This document shows positions 1 to 10,662 of a stretch of 64,000 nucleotides of DNA, in pieces; position 1 is the stretch's first letter; each line of letters begins with the position of its first letter. The position numbers were made by a program, and so were the translations under genes. Location: NCBI GenBank assembly GCA_051294375.1, contig CM119271.1:7802162-7866161 (forward strand), in the 5' to 3' direction. The notes under the pieces were generated by a model, which made no database searches, was not told where the DNA came from, and saw nothing but the letters and a program-made list of their open reading frames with translations. The DNA is from Paraspadella gotoi. Lineage: Eukaryota > Chaetognatha.

Positions 1-225
1 ATGTCTCATTAGCGAATAGCGTCGGCGGCGATGACGATGCCGCCGCCGCCGCCGCCGACGCTGCCGCCGCCGGCATCTGCGGCATCGGCATCGGAGAAAT
101 CGAGGATGCCGACCCGTGGCGCCGCCAATTTATGATGAGGATGATGATGACGACGACGACAAATAAGACGACGATGACGACGATGACGACGACTCCACTC
201 ATAGTGATGAAGGTAATTTGATCCC
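1..225 (-). CDS. Candidate transmembrane exon of the IgSF gene (exon K)
   Basis: Read on the minus strand, one frame is open from 225 to the window edge. It gives about 22 consecutive Val/Ile/Leu/Phe residues, then a basic NWRRH, then a Ser/Pro/Met/Ala-rich stretch. That is the pattern of a single transmembrane helix with a stop-transfer signal and a low-complexity tail. An AG at 227-226 would give a phase-1 acceptor, which matches the phase-1 end of exon J, the next exon upstream. Against it: the acceptor has no pyrimidine tract, the second FN3 expected in the turtle family is missing between J and here, and the hydrophobic run comes from a GTC/ATC repeat that could be non-coding. The role as membrane anchor is inference. 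Confidence 0.3.
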
Positions 226-245
226 CTTACGCCTCGTTGAAACCA

Positions 246-253
246 CGTCGTCG

Positions 254-285
<32 letters not shown>

Positions 286-288
286 GTT
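246..288. repeat. (GTC)n microsatellite
   Basis: Nearly pure GTC triplets with one CAT interruption. The same triplet family recurs at 11.45, 13.6, 16.35, 20.85, 21.5, 24.0, 35.4, 35.6, 37.3 and 37.5 kb. Confidence 0.95.
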
Positions 289-493
289 GACGATATTATT
301 TTTTCCTGTATAACTTAATCTTGAGTAGTAATAACAACAACCAAAACAACGTGAACTAAAGGAGTGAGAAGGATGACGACAAAAAGAAGGGAGTGTGAGA
401 AGAAGAGTTAGAGAGAGAGTGGGAGCGAGGGGGAGAAATAAGAGAGAGAGTTGGAGAAAGAGAGAGAGAGAGAAAGAAAGAAAGAAAGAAAAA

Positions 494-724
494 NNNNNNN
501 NNNNNNNNNNNNNNNNNNNNNNNNNNNNNNNNNNNNNNNNNNNNNNNNNNNNNNNNNNNNNNNNNNNNNNNNNNNNNNNNNNNNNNNNNNNNNNNNNNNN
601 NNNNNNNNNNNNNNNNNNNNNNNNNNNNNNNNNNNNNNNNNNNNNNNNNNNNNNNNNNNNNNNNNNNNNNNNNNNNNNNNNNNNNNNNNNNNNNNNNNNN
701 NNNNNNNNNNNNNNNNNNNNNNNN
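494..724. other. Assembly gap (231 N)
   Basis: Run of N inside a GA-rich tract. It belongs to the variable-length gap class, not the fixed 25-N class. Confidence 0.99.
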
Positions 725-796
725 AGAATGAATGAAAAGAATGAGAGAAAGAAAGAAAGAAATAAATAGAGAAAGAAAGAAAGAGAGAGAGAGAGC

Positions 797-844
<48 letters not shown>

Positions 845-1691
845 AAAAAAAAGAAAGAAACAGAGAAACAAAAATAAAGAAACAAAGATAGAAAGAGTGA
901 TAGAGAAAGATACGGGAAGACAGACGGACAGAACAAAATTCTTATTCCAATTCGAAATTTCGGTTCTATAACCAACGTCACCTATTTCCCCACCCCCACA
1001 TCATCTGTTCTCCCCCAATTTTCATTCTAATTCCACCTCATCTGTTTTCCTTCTGTTTATCGTCTCCTTCTACACCCCACTCTTTATCACCAAGTCTTCC
1101 ACACCCCAATATCCCCGCAACACCACCGTTATTCTTTTTGGATTCTCGATTAAATTTCATCCTCGACTTTTTTACTTTTTATTCCAATTGAAAACGAACT
1201 TAGTTTGTTTTATTTTTACGTCGGGAAGATGAAACTGAACGAGGTTGTTGTTATCGTTATATAAAAATTGGAATAGTTAATCATGAACAATCTTGGACTA
1301 AAGAACATTGATATATAAAAAAAAAAATTAAAAATTTAAAAGATAGCCAAAAAATCAAAAAACTATATTTTTTACACTAAACTTTAATTATAGGTTAATT
1401 ATAATAGTAACGAATTCGAATCTGCTAACAAAAATAAGAAAAAAACCATTTTAAAAAAATATGGGCGTATGCGAAAATTAAACTAAAAATCATTTTTTTT
1501 ATTTAAAAATGTTCACAAGCCTGTTCGCGATCTACTATTCGAATTTTGATTCTACTTGATTTTAATATTTTTGCTACGCTTTAATATATATATAAATGTA
1601 ACGACTCCGAAGCATTCTAACCCTTATCTCTAATCTAGTCTTTAACCCTAAAAAAACTAACTTTATTGCGCATTTAAGATTAAATGGGGCG

Positions 1692-1695
<4 letters not shown>

Positions 1696-1740
<45 letters not shown>
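1696..1740. repeat. (GA)n microsatellite
   Basis: Perfect GA dinucleotide tract about 60 bp downstream of the exon J donor (minus orientation). Confidence 0.95.
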
Positions 1741-1743
<3 letters not shown>

Positions 1744-1802
1744 TACAAATTCGACACTGTGACTCGTCACCCCACAACCAATAACTCGAGCAACGAACTC
1801 AC

Positions 1803-1981
1803 CCTTAGTCCGCGTGTAAACGACTTGAGAGAAATTTCCTTTTCCCTGACGATCGATGGCGCGAACGGAAAACTCGTAGGACGCGTCGGGAAGGAGACCG
1901 TCGACGACGAACTCCGTGGCGCCTGTGGGCGTGACCGGAACCGTTCGCCACGCGGAAGAGGCGCCGTGGGTGCGTTTGAAC
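1803..1981 (-). CDS. tutl: IgSF receptor exon J: second half of FN3 domain 1 (turtle/borderless-like)
   Basis: This exon encodes the C' to G strands of a fibronectin type III domain. The frame reads WFKRTHGASSAWRTVPVTP, then a GLLPDASYEFSVRA core with the typical FN3 Tyr, and ends in VYTRTK. The spacing matches the first FN3 of turtle/IGSF9 proteins (WQTISVTP...YEFQV...TVRT), neuronal cell-surface adhesion receptors. The minus-strand acceptor (CAACCCAG, AG at 1983-1982) and donor (GGTGAGT after 1803) are clear. It starts with one base that completes the TGG codon begun in exon I, and ends in phase 1. No frameshift is seen. A 25-N gap lies only 36 bases upstream, so the preceding intron is truncated in this assembly. 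Family assignment is firm; turtle versus borderless is not resolved. Confidence 0.85.
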
Positions 1982-2017
1982 CTGGGTTGGAGGGAGAGTG
2001 AGCGAGTTTGGTTGAAT

Positions 2018-2042
2018 NNNNNNNNNNNNNNNNNNNNNNNNN
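2018..2042. other. 25-N contig spacer
   Basis: Exactly 25 N. The contig to its right opens directly with the extra inverted copy of 7.3-9.0 kb. Confidence 0.98.
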
Positions 2043-3640
2043 GATGCGGTGTGAGGAATAACAATCTGAAACTTTGTGATGACACATTTGTTCGTGAATT
2101 AAACGGGGTTGAAACTAGAAAATGGAGAGATGTTGCAAGAATATAGGCGTTATCACAATATGTACACTTGGTACAGTAGTATCGTTGTAGTCTGTATGTA
2201 TGTATGTTTTGTATGTATATATGTATGTATGTTGTATGTTGTACATTGTACGTTAAACCTATTTTCGTCGTCGAATATTTCTTTTTTTTGACAAAAATTA
2301 AATTTGGTTCCCAGTGCGTGCCTCAGTTGTCAGTGGCTAGGATGCCACGCGCCTTGCGCTAATCTTACTCGTTAACTTCGTTGCCATAGGTTGTTTCTTG
2401 TCGGATTACGTTACCCAGAGCTCTGTTCACCTCACCCGTCGCCATATTTAAGCCCTTACCTTTACGTCCCGCATCCTTTACAGATTCCTCGCATCACGAC
2501 GGCGCCTCCAAGTTTCACCAGTGATGAGGGAGATTCCACTAGGATCAACGTGCTCGCCGTCGGAGATACCGCGCCCACGTCACCTGGAGGGGTAAGTCGT
2601 GGGTCGGAAAAAGGAGGGTGTGGGGTTAATTCAATTAGGAAGATTTAAAGTTTAAAAGTATAGTCTATTGTATCCGTATTCGTGAAGGTTAATAGTCGGA
2701 AGTTGGTCCCGCTTCCCATGATAATTATTTTACTTACAATAATTTTTCTAAGTGAGGGACCGAGGTAAGTTCCAGTTTGACACGTTTTCAGGTTGTACGA
2801 GATAAGGTCCGTTAGTTTTTATTTTTGTTCGCTGTTGTTTTTCGCTAGAAAAAAATAGTATAAATCATGAATTTTAAATTAAAATTTTTTGGCTTATGCC
2901 ACCAAAAAGTGTCATGCTTATAGGCGAGGTGAACTTATGTAAGCGACTACATGACGGATCGAGAAACGCTAACGCATTCAAATCGACATCACGTTTCTTC
3001 TGATTCGCATTCCCGAAGGAGAACTCACCTTTTTGAGAGGAGAAAGGTGAGCCGCTTTTTACGTGAATGAATCTCACTTACTTTTTTGTGAGGAAAGAAA
3101 AATTCGCGAGGCTCATTGAAGGTTCGGCTTTTTTTATGGTTAGGTTTTTTTTTATTTTCTTTTTCTTTATTTCATTTCAATCTGTTTGTATTGATTCGGA
3201 CGAAGAGAAATAAAAAAAAAAAATACCCCATCAGTACGTTAGCCCTCTTTGGAGCTTTTTTTTTCTCGATTTTGTTAAGTTCATAAAAACTAAACATTTC
3301 TTTTTTTAAAAAAAAAATTTGAAGAAAAAAATTGGGAAGAAAAAGAGGTGAGAGAAATGAGATGCGTCCTTTGGTTATTTGCATTCCTTTTCGGTTTTTT
3401 TATTCTACGATAAAAAACTTAGAGGAAAGACCCGGATGTCATGCATTTCTTGATCTTTTTGTTTTGCTAACAGTTAATTGTTAACTGCTTTGCAGGGATG
3501 TTAACAAAACGTGAAGCGCGCGTCTGCAAAAAATTTTGTTCACTCGAAGCGTAAGCTGCTTTTGTTGTTGTAGCCTAAGCTCCTTTTTATTCTCTCTCTC
3601 TCTCTCTCTCTCTCCTCCTTCTCTTCTCTCTCTCTCTCCT
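2043..3640 (+). repeat. Left arm of a long inverted duplication
   Basis: This block is the reverse complement of 7,299-8,975. Matching landmarks in order are a pyrimidine-rich/ACAATCTGAAACTTTGTG segment, a (TGTA)n tract, the exon G copy, the T-rich middle and the CT tract. It differs from the right arm mainly by one- to few-base indels. It sits between exons I and J on the wrong strand for the gene, directly beside a 25-N spacer, so it is the surplus copy. Confidence 0.9.
2484..2591 (+). pseudogene. Broken inverted copy of IgSF exon G
   Basis: The plus strand carries a recognisable copy of exon G, from a CAG acceptor at 2481-2483 to GGTAAGT at 2592. It keeps PRITTAPP and GDSTRIN but lost the Ig cysteine context and the frame through several indels. 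It is unlikely to be an alternative exon because the flanking intron is copied too and it lies in the opposite orientation. An assembly or read error is more likely than a true pseudogene. Confidence 0.85.
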
Positions 3641-3666
3641 CTCTCTCTTCCTTCTCTCTCTCTCTT
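3592..3666. repeat. Interrupted (CT)n microsatellite
   Basis: CT tract with TCC/TTC interruptions, at the inner end of the left inverted arm. Confidence 0.9.
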
Positions 3667-5555
3667 TTCTATTTTCAGGTTCTTTGCTTGTGACACAACC
3701 CTATTTTCAAATTCCAATTTTTCTTTTGTTTTGGAAGAAAAAGGATGAAAAAAAGTTGATGGACGGAAAAACAGAAAAAGTAGATTTGAGAAAAGAAGAT
3801 TTTTTTTTTCGTGGGAGGGGGGAATACTTGCGTTGAGGAAAATAATAAGATTTAGAAGAAAACAGTTATGGCAAAGAATAGAATTAAATAAAAAGCTTTT
3901 TTATTTAATTATTTTTATTCTTACTTTATTGCCATCAAACGGTTTTATTAAGGAAATTGTTTTCCCTCTCGAATAAAAATAAAAACGTAAAAGAAGTCGA
4001 GAAAACAATATTCTCTGATACAATAACTACTACATAAAATAAAATAATTTAAAAAAAAAAAAGACAAATGTGACCAGATATGAAAGAAAAAGATAATGAA
4101 AAGAAAATAAAGAGAAAAATAGAATCGAAGATGGAAAGAAAATATAGACGTAAGCAAATTAAATATATAAATATTAAAAAAAATTATGAACATAAATAAA
4201 AAAACTACAAGGTGTCCGATATACTAAATGAGAAATCCTCAGATGTGCTAAATTAAACACAACATGAGGACGAAAGAAAAGAAAAGAAGACGATAGAAGA
4301 AAAAGAAAAGAAAGATAATGTAACCGGTAACGACGTTAATAAAGAAAGAAAGAAAAAAAGAAAGCGAGAAAGAAAGAAGACGCATAGAAAACCCAAAAAA
4401 AGCCAAAAAAAAAAAAAAGAGAATGAGACGAAATAAAAGGAAATGAGGCTCTCGTTCTCGTAATCGGAAATTAAGCAGAGAAAACGAACGAGAAAGAAGC
4501 GAAGAGAGAATTCTTATATCGCGATCCAACGCCGGCCGACGCCAGGCGACGCCCGTCGACGCCGGCCGACGCCCGTGACGGCTCAACGGTTACGGAATAC
4601 GGTCGCGAAGCTTTATGACGCGAGACGGCGTCGTTACTTCCGTCGGAACGAAGGGGACGTTATGGTTTAAAACTCGATTCATAAAACTAATCCTTGCTCG
4701 ACCTTACCCCGAAACCTTACTCGATGCGGGGGAAATTTCGTCGAGAGTCTTTGACGAAGGTTTTTGAATAACGCTGTAACCGATTAGCCCTTGCTCCCAC
4801 ACTCTCGAATACGAAGGCTCCTTAGAGATTAAAGCTCTCCACCCCCCTCAAAAAATAAGACGATTATATCCATCTTATGCTAGTTCCTTACCCCATTGTT
4901 TGTCGATGCAGTAAACCATAATATATAGATTATTCACCCCTGTGAGCCAGAAATATTCCTTTTGAGGAGGTGGTAAAGATCAATATAGTATAATAGTCTT
5001 ATATATACATATCCAAAGAAAAAAGAGAATGAGTTACACCCAGTAAGTTTGGCTAATCGCTGTATATAAACTACCTTGTGGGGAAAAATACTCAACACGA
5101 TTCGTCCCGAACGCGCGACCCGAGGGCATAGAAAATACACAAATACTTCTACACCCTTAGGGAAATTCCTGCTTAACTTACTAACTCTTTGTCATTTCTC
5201 TACTTTTGTTTTATTTTAACCGATTTACTTTATTATTATTTAATTTTATATAATAAATATATAATGTATATAAATTATATTTAATATTAATATAATATAA
5301 TTTAATATATGAATCCCTTACATCAATATAACTCACATCTTACCTTACCTCTATGTCTGCTCTCAGAAACTTACCCCTTTCTAATTTAACCCCATGAAAA
5401 CTCACCAGAAGTCCCTGCCCCTCCAACCCCAAAACTTACCCCGCAACGATGTACCACTGCCTCCTTAAACTAACCGGATTTCCCTCAGCGTCAAATTCTC
5501 CCCCCTATTTTTTTATCAATACCAATATACACCGCCGCCCCTGCATAGGACTCAC
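3667..5555. other. Intron I-J sequence, no gene seen
   Basis: AT-rich, purine-biased sequence (3.7-4.5 kb), a GC-rich minisatellite (4529-4578), and AT-only stretches near 5,230-5,310. At 5,330-5,560 the plus strand has many CTTACC/CTCACC words, i.e. donor-like GGTAAG/GGTGAG on the minus strand, without exon-like frames. Confidence 0.55.
4529..4578. repeat. 10-bp GC-rich minisatellite, five units
   Basis: Five head-to-tail units of the form ACGCCNGNCG in an otherwise AT-rich intron. Not matched elsewhere in the window. Confidence 0.85.
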
Positions 5556-5695
5556 CAGATTTCGCTCTGTAGCGCATCTCTGCGACTGAAGGCCGGAAGC
5601 CACGAGAGACGCGCAGCGAAATAAGGCCCGAGTGACCGAGTCGGCACGTTGCGCGGTCGCGATCGGTAAAGAGGCGTATGCGCGGCGTGTGAGGT
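5556..5695 (-). CDS. tutl: IgSF receptor exon I: first half of FN3 domain 1
   Basis: The minus frame ends in RLSWLPAFSRRDALQSEIW, which matches the B-C strands of turtle/IGSF9 FN3-1 (LQWLPGYSGG...YTIWF). The donor is clear: ATCTG at 5556 followed by GTGAGT, phase 2. Joined to exon J it completes a Trp codon and gives a continuous FN3 domain. Upstream the frame runs through an N-terminal part near YRSRPRNV, which probably contains a one-base indel. No acceptor with a proper pyrimidine tract is visible, so the 5' limit (about 5,690) is approximate. Exon H should splice into this exon in phase 1. Confidence 0.7.
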
Positions 5696-6629
5696 AAGCG
5701 GGAAGAGGAGAGTTATGGGAAAAAGAAGGCAAGATGGCAGGAAAAGTGTAGTGGGGTAGGTCTTGATGAGAGGGGAGAGGGACGACAAGAGAGAGATCGA
5801 CCGGAGGGACCCAGATCCATCGAATGAATGATAGACGAGAGAGAGAGAAGGTAGACGGTTAAGCTCTCAGATTGATGCTTCATGATCGGTGATCAGCAAG
5901 CGCGAGCGAAGTGCGACTTCTGAGATACACTCTGAGAGACGGACAAAGATGAGAGAGAGAGAGAGAGAGAAGAATAGAGAGAGAGAGAAGAGAGAATATT
6001 CCTCCGGCTAAAAGGTGAGTCTAAGGGACCATACAAACGAATTGATTAAGGATCCCTTAGACTCTTCCCTCCTATTTAATGCTCTAATCAGTTTTCCTCG
6101 GCTACGCCAATCGGAGAAAAGCGGCGGAACTGTTAGGATCGCTGCGAGCGATAGAGTCAGGTACGAGGAGCAGAGTTCGGCGTGTGCAGCCATACAAGAA
6201 GAGATGTGAATTGATGACAATCGAGAGAGATCGAGAAGTAGATGAGATCTGACTGAGCAGATCTCGGATGTAGTAGATGATACGATGAATGAGCGAATAT
6301 TACTGTCGAAAAAGTGATGACAAGTAACGGCGCCCACCGGATACGATAGGCGTCTATTGATAGAATCCGGAACCGTGATTACAAGAAAAGGGATGAAGAC
6401 TGTTGCGCGTTGCGTATTTTCCAACTATCTGTTCTTCGCGTGGAATAGTGTTCATTTACTCTTTTACCCATTCGTTTATTTAATTATTTATTAATATATT
6501 ATTTTGCTTTTTTGTTCAAAATATAGCCTCGACTCCTAAGAACGATTTAGCTAAACAAAACTAACAAACTAAAATCAAAGCATAAAAAAAACAAAACAAA
6601 ACAAACCCAAAACAACAGCGCCCTCTTAC
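5696..6629. other. Intron H-I
   Basis: It contains purine-rich GA tracts (5.82-6.0 kb) and a mixed-composition block (6.0-6.42 kb) where one minus frame stays open for 138 codons. That frame has no recognisable domain, and no usable splice sites tie it to the receptor. The AT-rich tail runs to exon H. Confidence 0.5.
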
Positions 6630-6783
6630 TCTCGACGATGATCCGCGTGGCGGCGGCGACGGTCATGACGTCGTTCTCGGCGACGCACTCGAAGATCCCG
6701 CCGTCGCCTCGACGAATGTCGCGCATCTCCAACGCTCCGTCGACGACCCGTGCTCGATCGGGCGGCAACCGTCCGCGGGGCAC
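6630..6783 (-). CDS. tutl: IgSF receptor exon H: second half of Ig5
   Basis: This exon supplies strands D-G of an I-set Ig domain. The frame shows the conserved Asp-x-Gly-x-Phe-x-Cys motif (RRGDGGIFECVAEN), then VMTVAAATRIIVE, closely matching turtle Ig5 (EDFGYYQCVVSNEVATLMAVTQLVIE). The acceptor is AAAG at 6785-6784 (phase 0, matching exon G) and the donor is GTAAGA after 6630 (phase 1). Length is 154 bp with no internal stop. The first codons contact a run of A/T bases at the acceptor, where a homopolymer error could hide one residue. It pairs with exon G, 1.6 kb upstream, to form one Ig domain. Confidence 0.85.
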
Positions 6784-7135
6784 CTTTTTTTTGGGAGAAG
6801 GGGGGGAGAAAGGATGGAGAGGGGGGCATTTGGAATAGATTAGAGAATTAGAATAGGATTAGAATAGGATTAGGAAAATATATGAGGTTTGTTATAAAGA
6901 TCTCTATATTTAATCGTCATATCTACGTTATATATCATTCTCAAATAGGATTATTTAACACCACCAGAAATTTTTGTATTTTCAGTGAGAGTCGACGTCT
7001 GATGAAAGAATCAATTTTTATTTTCCTTAAAAAATTGTCAACTTTAAAAAAAAAAATCGCTCTCTCCATGAGAAGTAGAAAAAAAATCATATTCCGGTTG
7101 AGGAACTAGCGATTACGGGCGGACGAAAATTCAAT

Positions 7136-7174
<39 letters not shown>

Positions 7175-7295
7175 GCGCGCATTAGTGAAATATAGATGTT
7201 ACCCCCATTTCTCGCCACAGTAATACGCCCCCTGCTTCGAAAGAAACCTTCCTTTTTCTTTTGAAAATTGATAAAACGACCTTCTTTTAAAAAAT

Positions 7296-7298
<3 letters not shown>
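6784..7298. other. Intron G-H
   Basis: AT-rich intron with a (CT)n tract at 7,139-7,170. Nothing coding seen. Confidence 0.6.

Positions 7299-7366
<68 letters not shown>
7299..7366. repeat. (GA)34 microsatellite
   Basis: Perfect GA repeat at the inner end of the right inverted arm. The left arm ends in the complementary CT tract. Confidence 0.95.
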
Positions 7367-7369
<3 letters not shown>

Positions 7370-8388
7370 AAAGGAGCTTAGGGCTATCAACAGACAAAAG
7401 CAGCTTACGCGTTCGAGTGGAACAAAATTTTTTTTGCAGACGCGCGCTTCACGTTTTGTTAACATCCCTGCAATAGCAGTTTAACAATTAACTGTTATCT
7501 AAATGACAACAAAAGATCAAGAAATGCATGACATCCGGGTCTTCTCTAAGTTTTTTTATCGTAGAATTAAAAAAACCGAAAAGGAATGCAATACCAAGAG
7601 GACGCATCTCATTTCTTCTCCCTCTTTTTCTTCCCAATTTTTTTTTCTTCAAATTTTTTTTTTTTTTAAAAAAGAAGATTTTTTAGTTTTTTATGAAAAC
7701 TTTACAAAATCGAGAAAAAAAAGCTCCAAAGAGGCTACGTACCTGAGTGGGTGATTTTTTTTTTTATTTCTTCGTCTTCGAATTCAATACAAAACAAGAT
7801 TGAAAATGTAAATAAAAGAAAAAAGAAAAAAAAAAAAACCTAACGCATAAAAAAAAGCCAACCTTCCATGAGCCTCGGCGATTTTTTTTTCCTCACAAAA
7901 AAAAGTAAGTGAGATTCATTCACGTAAAAAAAGCCGGCTCACACTTTTTTCTCTCTCTAAAAAGGTGAGTTTCTCCTTCGGGAATCGAATCAGAAAAAGT
8001 GATGTCGATTTGATGCGTTAGCGTTTTTCTCGAGTCGTCATGTAGTCGGGCATTACATAAGTTCACCTCGCCTATAAGCATGACACTTTTTGTGGCATAA
8101 GCCAAAAATTTTATTTAAAATTCATATTTATACTATTTTTTTTCAGCGAAAACAACAGCGACAAGAATAAAAACTACGACCTTTCTACGTACAACCTGAA
8201 AACGTGTCAATTCTTGAACTTACCTCGGTCCCTCACTTAGAAAATTATTGTAATTAAAATAATTATCATGGAACGGGACACTTCCGACTATTAACCTTCA
8301 CAATACGATACAATAGACTATACTTTTAAACTTTAAATCTTCCTATTGACATTTAACCCACACCTCCTTTTCCGACCCACGAACTTAC

Positions 8389-8504
8389 CCTCTTCCAGGT
8401 GACGTTGGGCCGCGGATCTCCGACGGCTGAGCAGTTGATCCTCGTGGAATCTCCCTCCATCACCTGGTGAAACTTTGGAGGCGCCGTCGTGATGCGAGGG
8501 GGAT
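8389..8504 (-). CDS. tutl: IgSF receptor exon G: first half of Ig5
   Basis: Strands A-C of an Ig domain: DPPRITTAPPKF, then MEGDSTRINCSAVGD with the B-strand Cys, then NVTWKR with the C-strand Trp. Turtle Ig5 has the same layout (KPPAFTVEP...VGDSVEMHC...IKWQR). The acceptor TTCTACAG (AG at 8506-8505) begins in phase 1 and completes an Asp codon with exon F. The donor AGGGTAAGT after 8389 leaves phase 0 for exon H. An inverted, frame-broken copy sits at 2,484-2,591. Confidence 0.88.
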
Positions 8505-8744
8505 CTGTAGAAGGATGGGGGACGAAAGGGTAGGGCTTAAGTATGGCGACGGGTGAGGTGAACAGAGCTCTGGGTAAGTAATTCTCACAAGAAAAACCTA
8601 TGGCAACGAAGTTAACGAGTAAGATTGCGCAAGGCGCGTGGCATCTAGCCAGCTGACACTGAGGCACGAACTGGGAACCTCAATTTTTAATTTTTTTGGT
8701 CAAAATTAAAGAAAATTCGACGACGAAAATAGGTTTACGTACAA

Positions 8745-8746
8745 TG

Positions 8747-8780
<34 letters not shown>

Positions 8781-8813
8781 CATACATACATACATACATA
8801 CATACATACATAC
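8745..8813. repeat. (CATA)n microsatellite
   Basis: CATA tetranucleotide tract. The inverted copy carries a shorter TGTA tract near 2,195-2,240. Confidence 0.95.
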
Positions 8814-8975
8814 TGTACAAGTGTACATATTTTGTGAATAATCGCCTATATTCTTGTCAACATTCTTTCCAGCTTCTTCTATTTGTTCTACCCGTTTATC
8901 ACGAACGAATGTGTATCACAAAGTTTCAGATTGTTATTTTCTCACACGCATCGCGTCGCACACACACACACACAC

Positions 8976-9244
8976 CCAAACTCCGAGTTCGTTCCCCTTT
9001 TTTCCATCGCTCCACGCCTCTTCCCGCTTTTTGCCCTCTCTCTGCTAATTTTGAATAATGAAAAGGGTTTATGTCGCGGAAAAAGAGGAAGGAAAAAGGG
9101 AAATAAAAAAAAGGAAAATAAAAAAAAGGAGGGAAAATTGAGGAGAGAGAAAAAAAGAGGAAATAAGCGAAGTCCGTGAAATATTCACTTTTTTGATGCG
9201 AGGAAGATGGAAGCGTCCGTAGGGGGACGCGAAGGTGAAGACTC

Positions 9245-9304
<60 letters not shown>

Positions 9305-9376
9305 TCTCTCTCTCTCTCTCTTCTCTCTCTTCTCCCTGTGTTTTGCAATCTCTGTCTCACACCTGGGATCGCCCGG

Positions 9377-9426
<50 letters not shown>

Positions 9427-10420
9427 GCGTCGACTCTCACGATATTTTTGTTCACTCGCGTTCATTTTTGCTCGATGCTTTTGTCACTTTCTAGAATTCC
9501 GACTGAAGTCGTTCACAGATTTCGTCCCAAACATTATGTCACTCCTTCAGAAAATGCTTTTTTTTTTACTTCATCACACTCGCACTTTTTTTACATCAAA
9601 AACTAAAGTTCCACGTCCGGATGTAATATTATTCCCTAATTTTGTCATTTTATTCCGTATGTTAGCAACGTAGCAAAGCAGGATATTCTTAACCTCATCC
9701 AATGTCTTCCGCATACAAAGCTTCGCTCTACATTCTATTCTTTTGTCGTCCTCATGTCCGCTTTAAGCACCCCTGATGTAATAACATTCTTTACATCTTC
9801 ATCCGTCCTCTGTACATGATCCCTCACACCCCCCCCAAAAAAAATTCCCCCGCGCTCGAGATATAAAGTATGAATCTCGTTTCTCCTCAATTATGCTCAA
9901 CATTTCAACTCTTGACTTTTGTCGAGCTTCGATTAATTATGCAACCGACGGCGACGCGTCGTTTATGACGTTTCGTCTCTCGCCACCAACAAAAAAAAAA
10001 GGAAAAAACTTTCGCGCCTTCTGGGGTAAAATGGCGGACGAAAAAAACTTTGCCGTTCGATGTTGCTGACGCTAACCGGGCTGAACGCGAGTCGGAAAGC
10101 AAATTGACTGGAGGCAGAATGCGTGGAGAAGGCGTGAAATATTTACGCGGAATGCGAGCGGAAAATACAAGGCCAGCGGGGCTCTAGGGTTCACAGTTTT
10201 TTTTTAACGATTTGTGATAAAAACGCAAACTCAATCGTCCGACAAACATGAATCGAATTATCATCAACCCGTTATTTAGCAATATAATCGCAAACCGGCT
10301 TCTCTTTCTCTTAAAATATAAAAAAAAAAAGATAATTGTAGTAATAATTAGCAGCACTGATGGCGCCGGAGTCGGCAGTCTCTTCTCCCAACCCGAACGA
10401 CTCGTCATCGTGCCTTGCTG
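8976..10420. other. Intron F-G, repeat-rich
   Basis: Purine-rich stretch 9,080-9,180; CT tracts at 9,249-9,340 and 9,382-9,424 separated by a short GC-rich spacer; mixed sequence to 10.4 kb. No supported exon. Confidence 0.55.
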
Positions 10421-10557
10421 ACAACTGACAACTGACAACTGACAAGTCGTCTCACCCACCTGAAGTGCGACAGTCGACAGTCCGATCTGAACTTCGGACC
10501 GGACTCGCGAGATCGTCTTCCACAATTTTTTTAGGTTCATCAAAATCTTCTCTCTCC

Positions 10558-10662
10558 TTTTTCCTTTCCTTTCCTTTCCTTTCAATTACTTTCCTTTACT
10601 TTCAATTCCTTTCCTTTCCTTTCCTTTCCTTTCCTTTCCTTTCCTTTCCTTTCCTTTCCATT
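10558..10662. repeat. (CCTTT)n microsatellite
   Basis: Pentanucleotide tract with AATTACTTT interruptions. It is much degraded in the second copy at 12.83-12.97 kb. Confidence 0.9.

Larger units (their letters stand above)
226..1802. other. Intron-like region with microsatellites and a sized gap
   Basis: No gene was found. It holds a GTC repeat (246-288), a purine-rich GA/GAAA stretch on the plus strand (about 395-910) interrupted by Ns, AT-rich unique sequence (about 960-1690), and a GA repeat (1696-1740). The second FN3 domain of the receptor would be expected here if the gene follows turtle, but no FN3-like frame is visible. Part of it could be hidden in the 231-N gap. Confidence 0.6.
7299..8975 (-). 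repeat. Right arm of the long inverted duplication (collinear copy)
   Basis: Reverse complement of 2,043-3,640. This arm keeps an intact exon G between exons F and H in the expected order and strand, so it is taken as the authentic locus. Confidence 0.9.

Noticed and set aside
395-971. Long Arg/Glu-rich open frames through GA tracts and N runs
   Set aside because: Translations of simple GA repeats and unknown bases. The same artefact recurs at every CT/GA tract in the window.
2484-2591. Mutually exclusive (Dscam-like) alternative Ig exon
   Set aside because: The copy is on the opposite strand, its flanking intron is copied as well, and its frame is broken by indels.
6008-6424. 138-codon minus-strand open frame in intron H-I
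   Set aside because: No domain, no splice sites linking it to the receptor, and no codon bias like the true exons.
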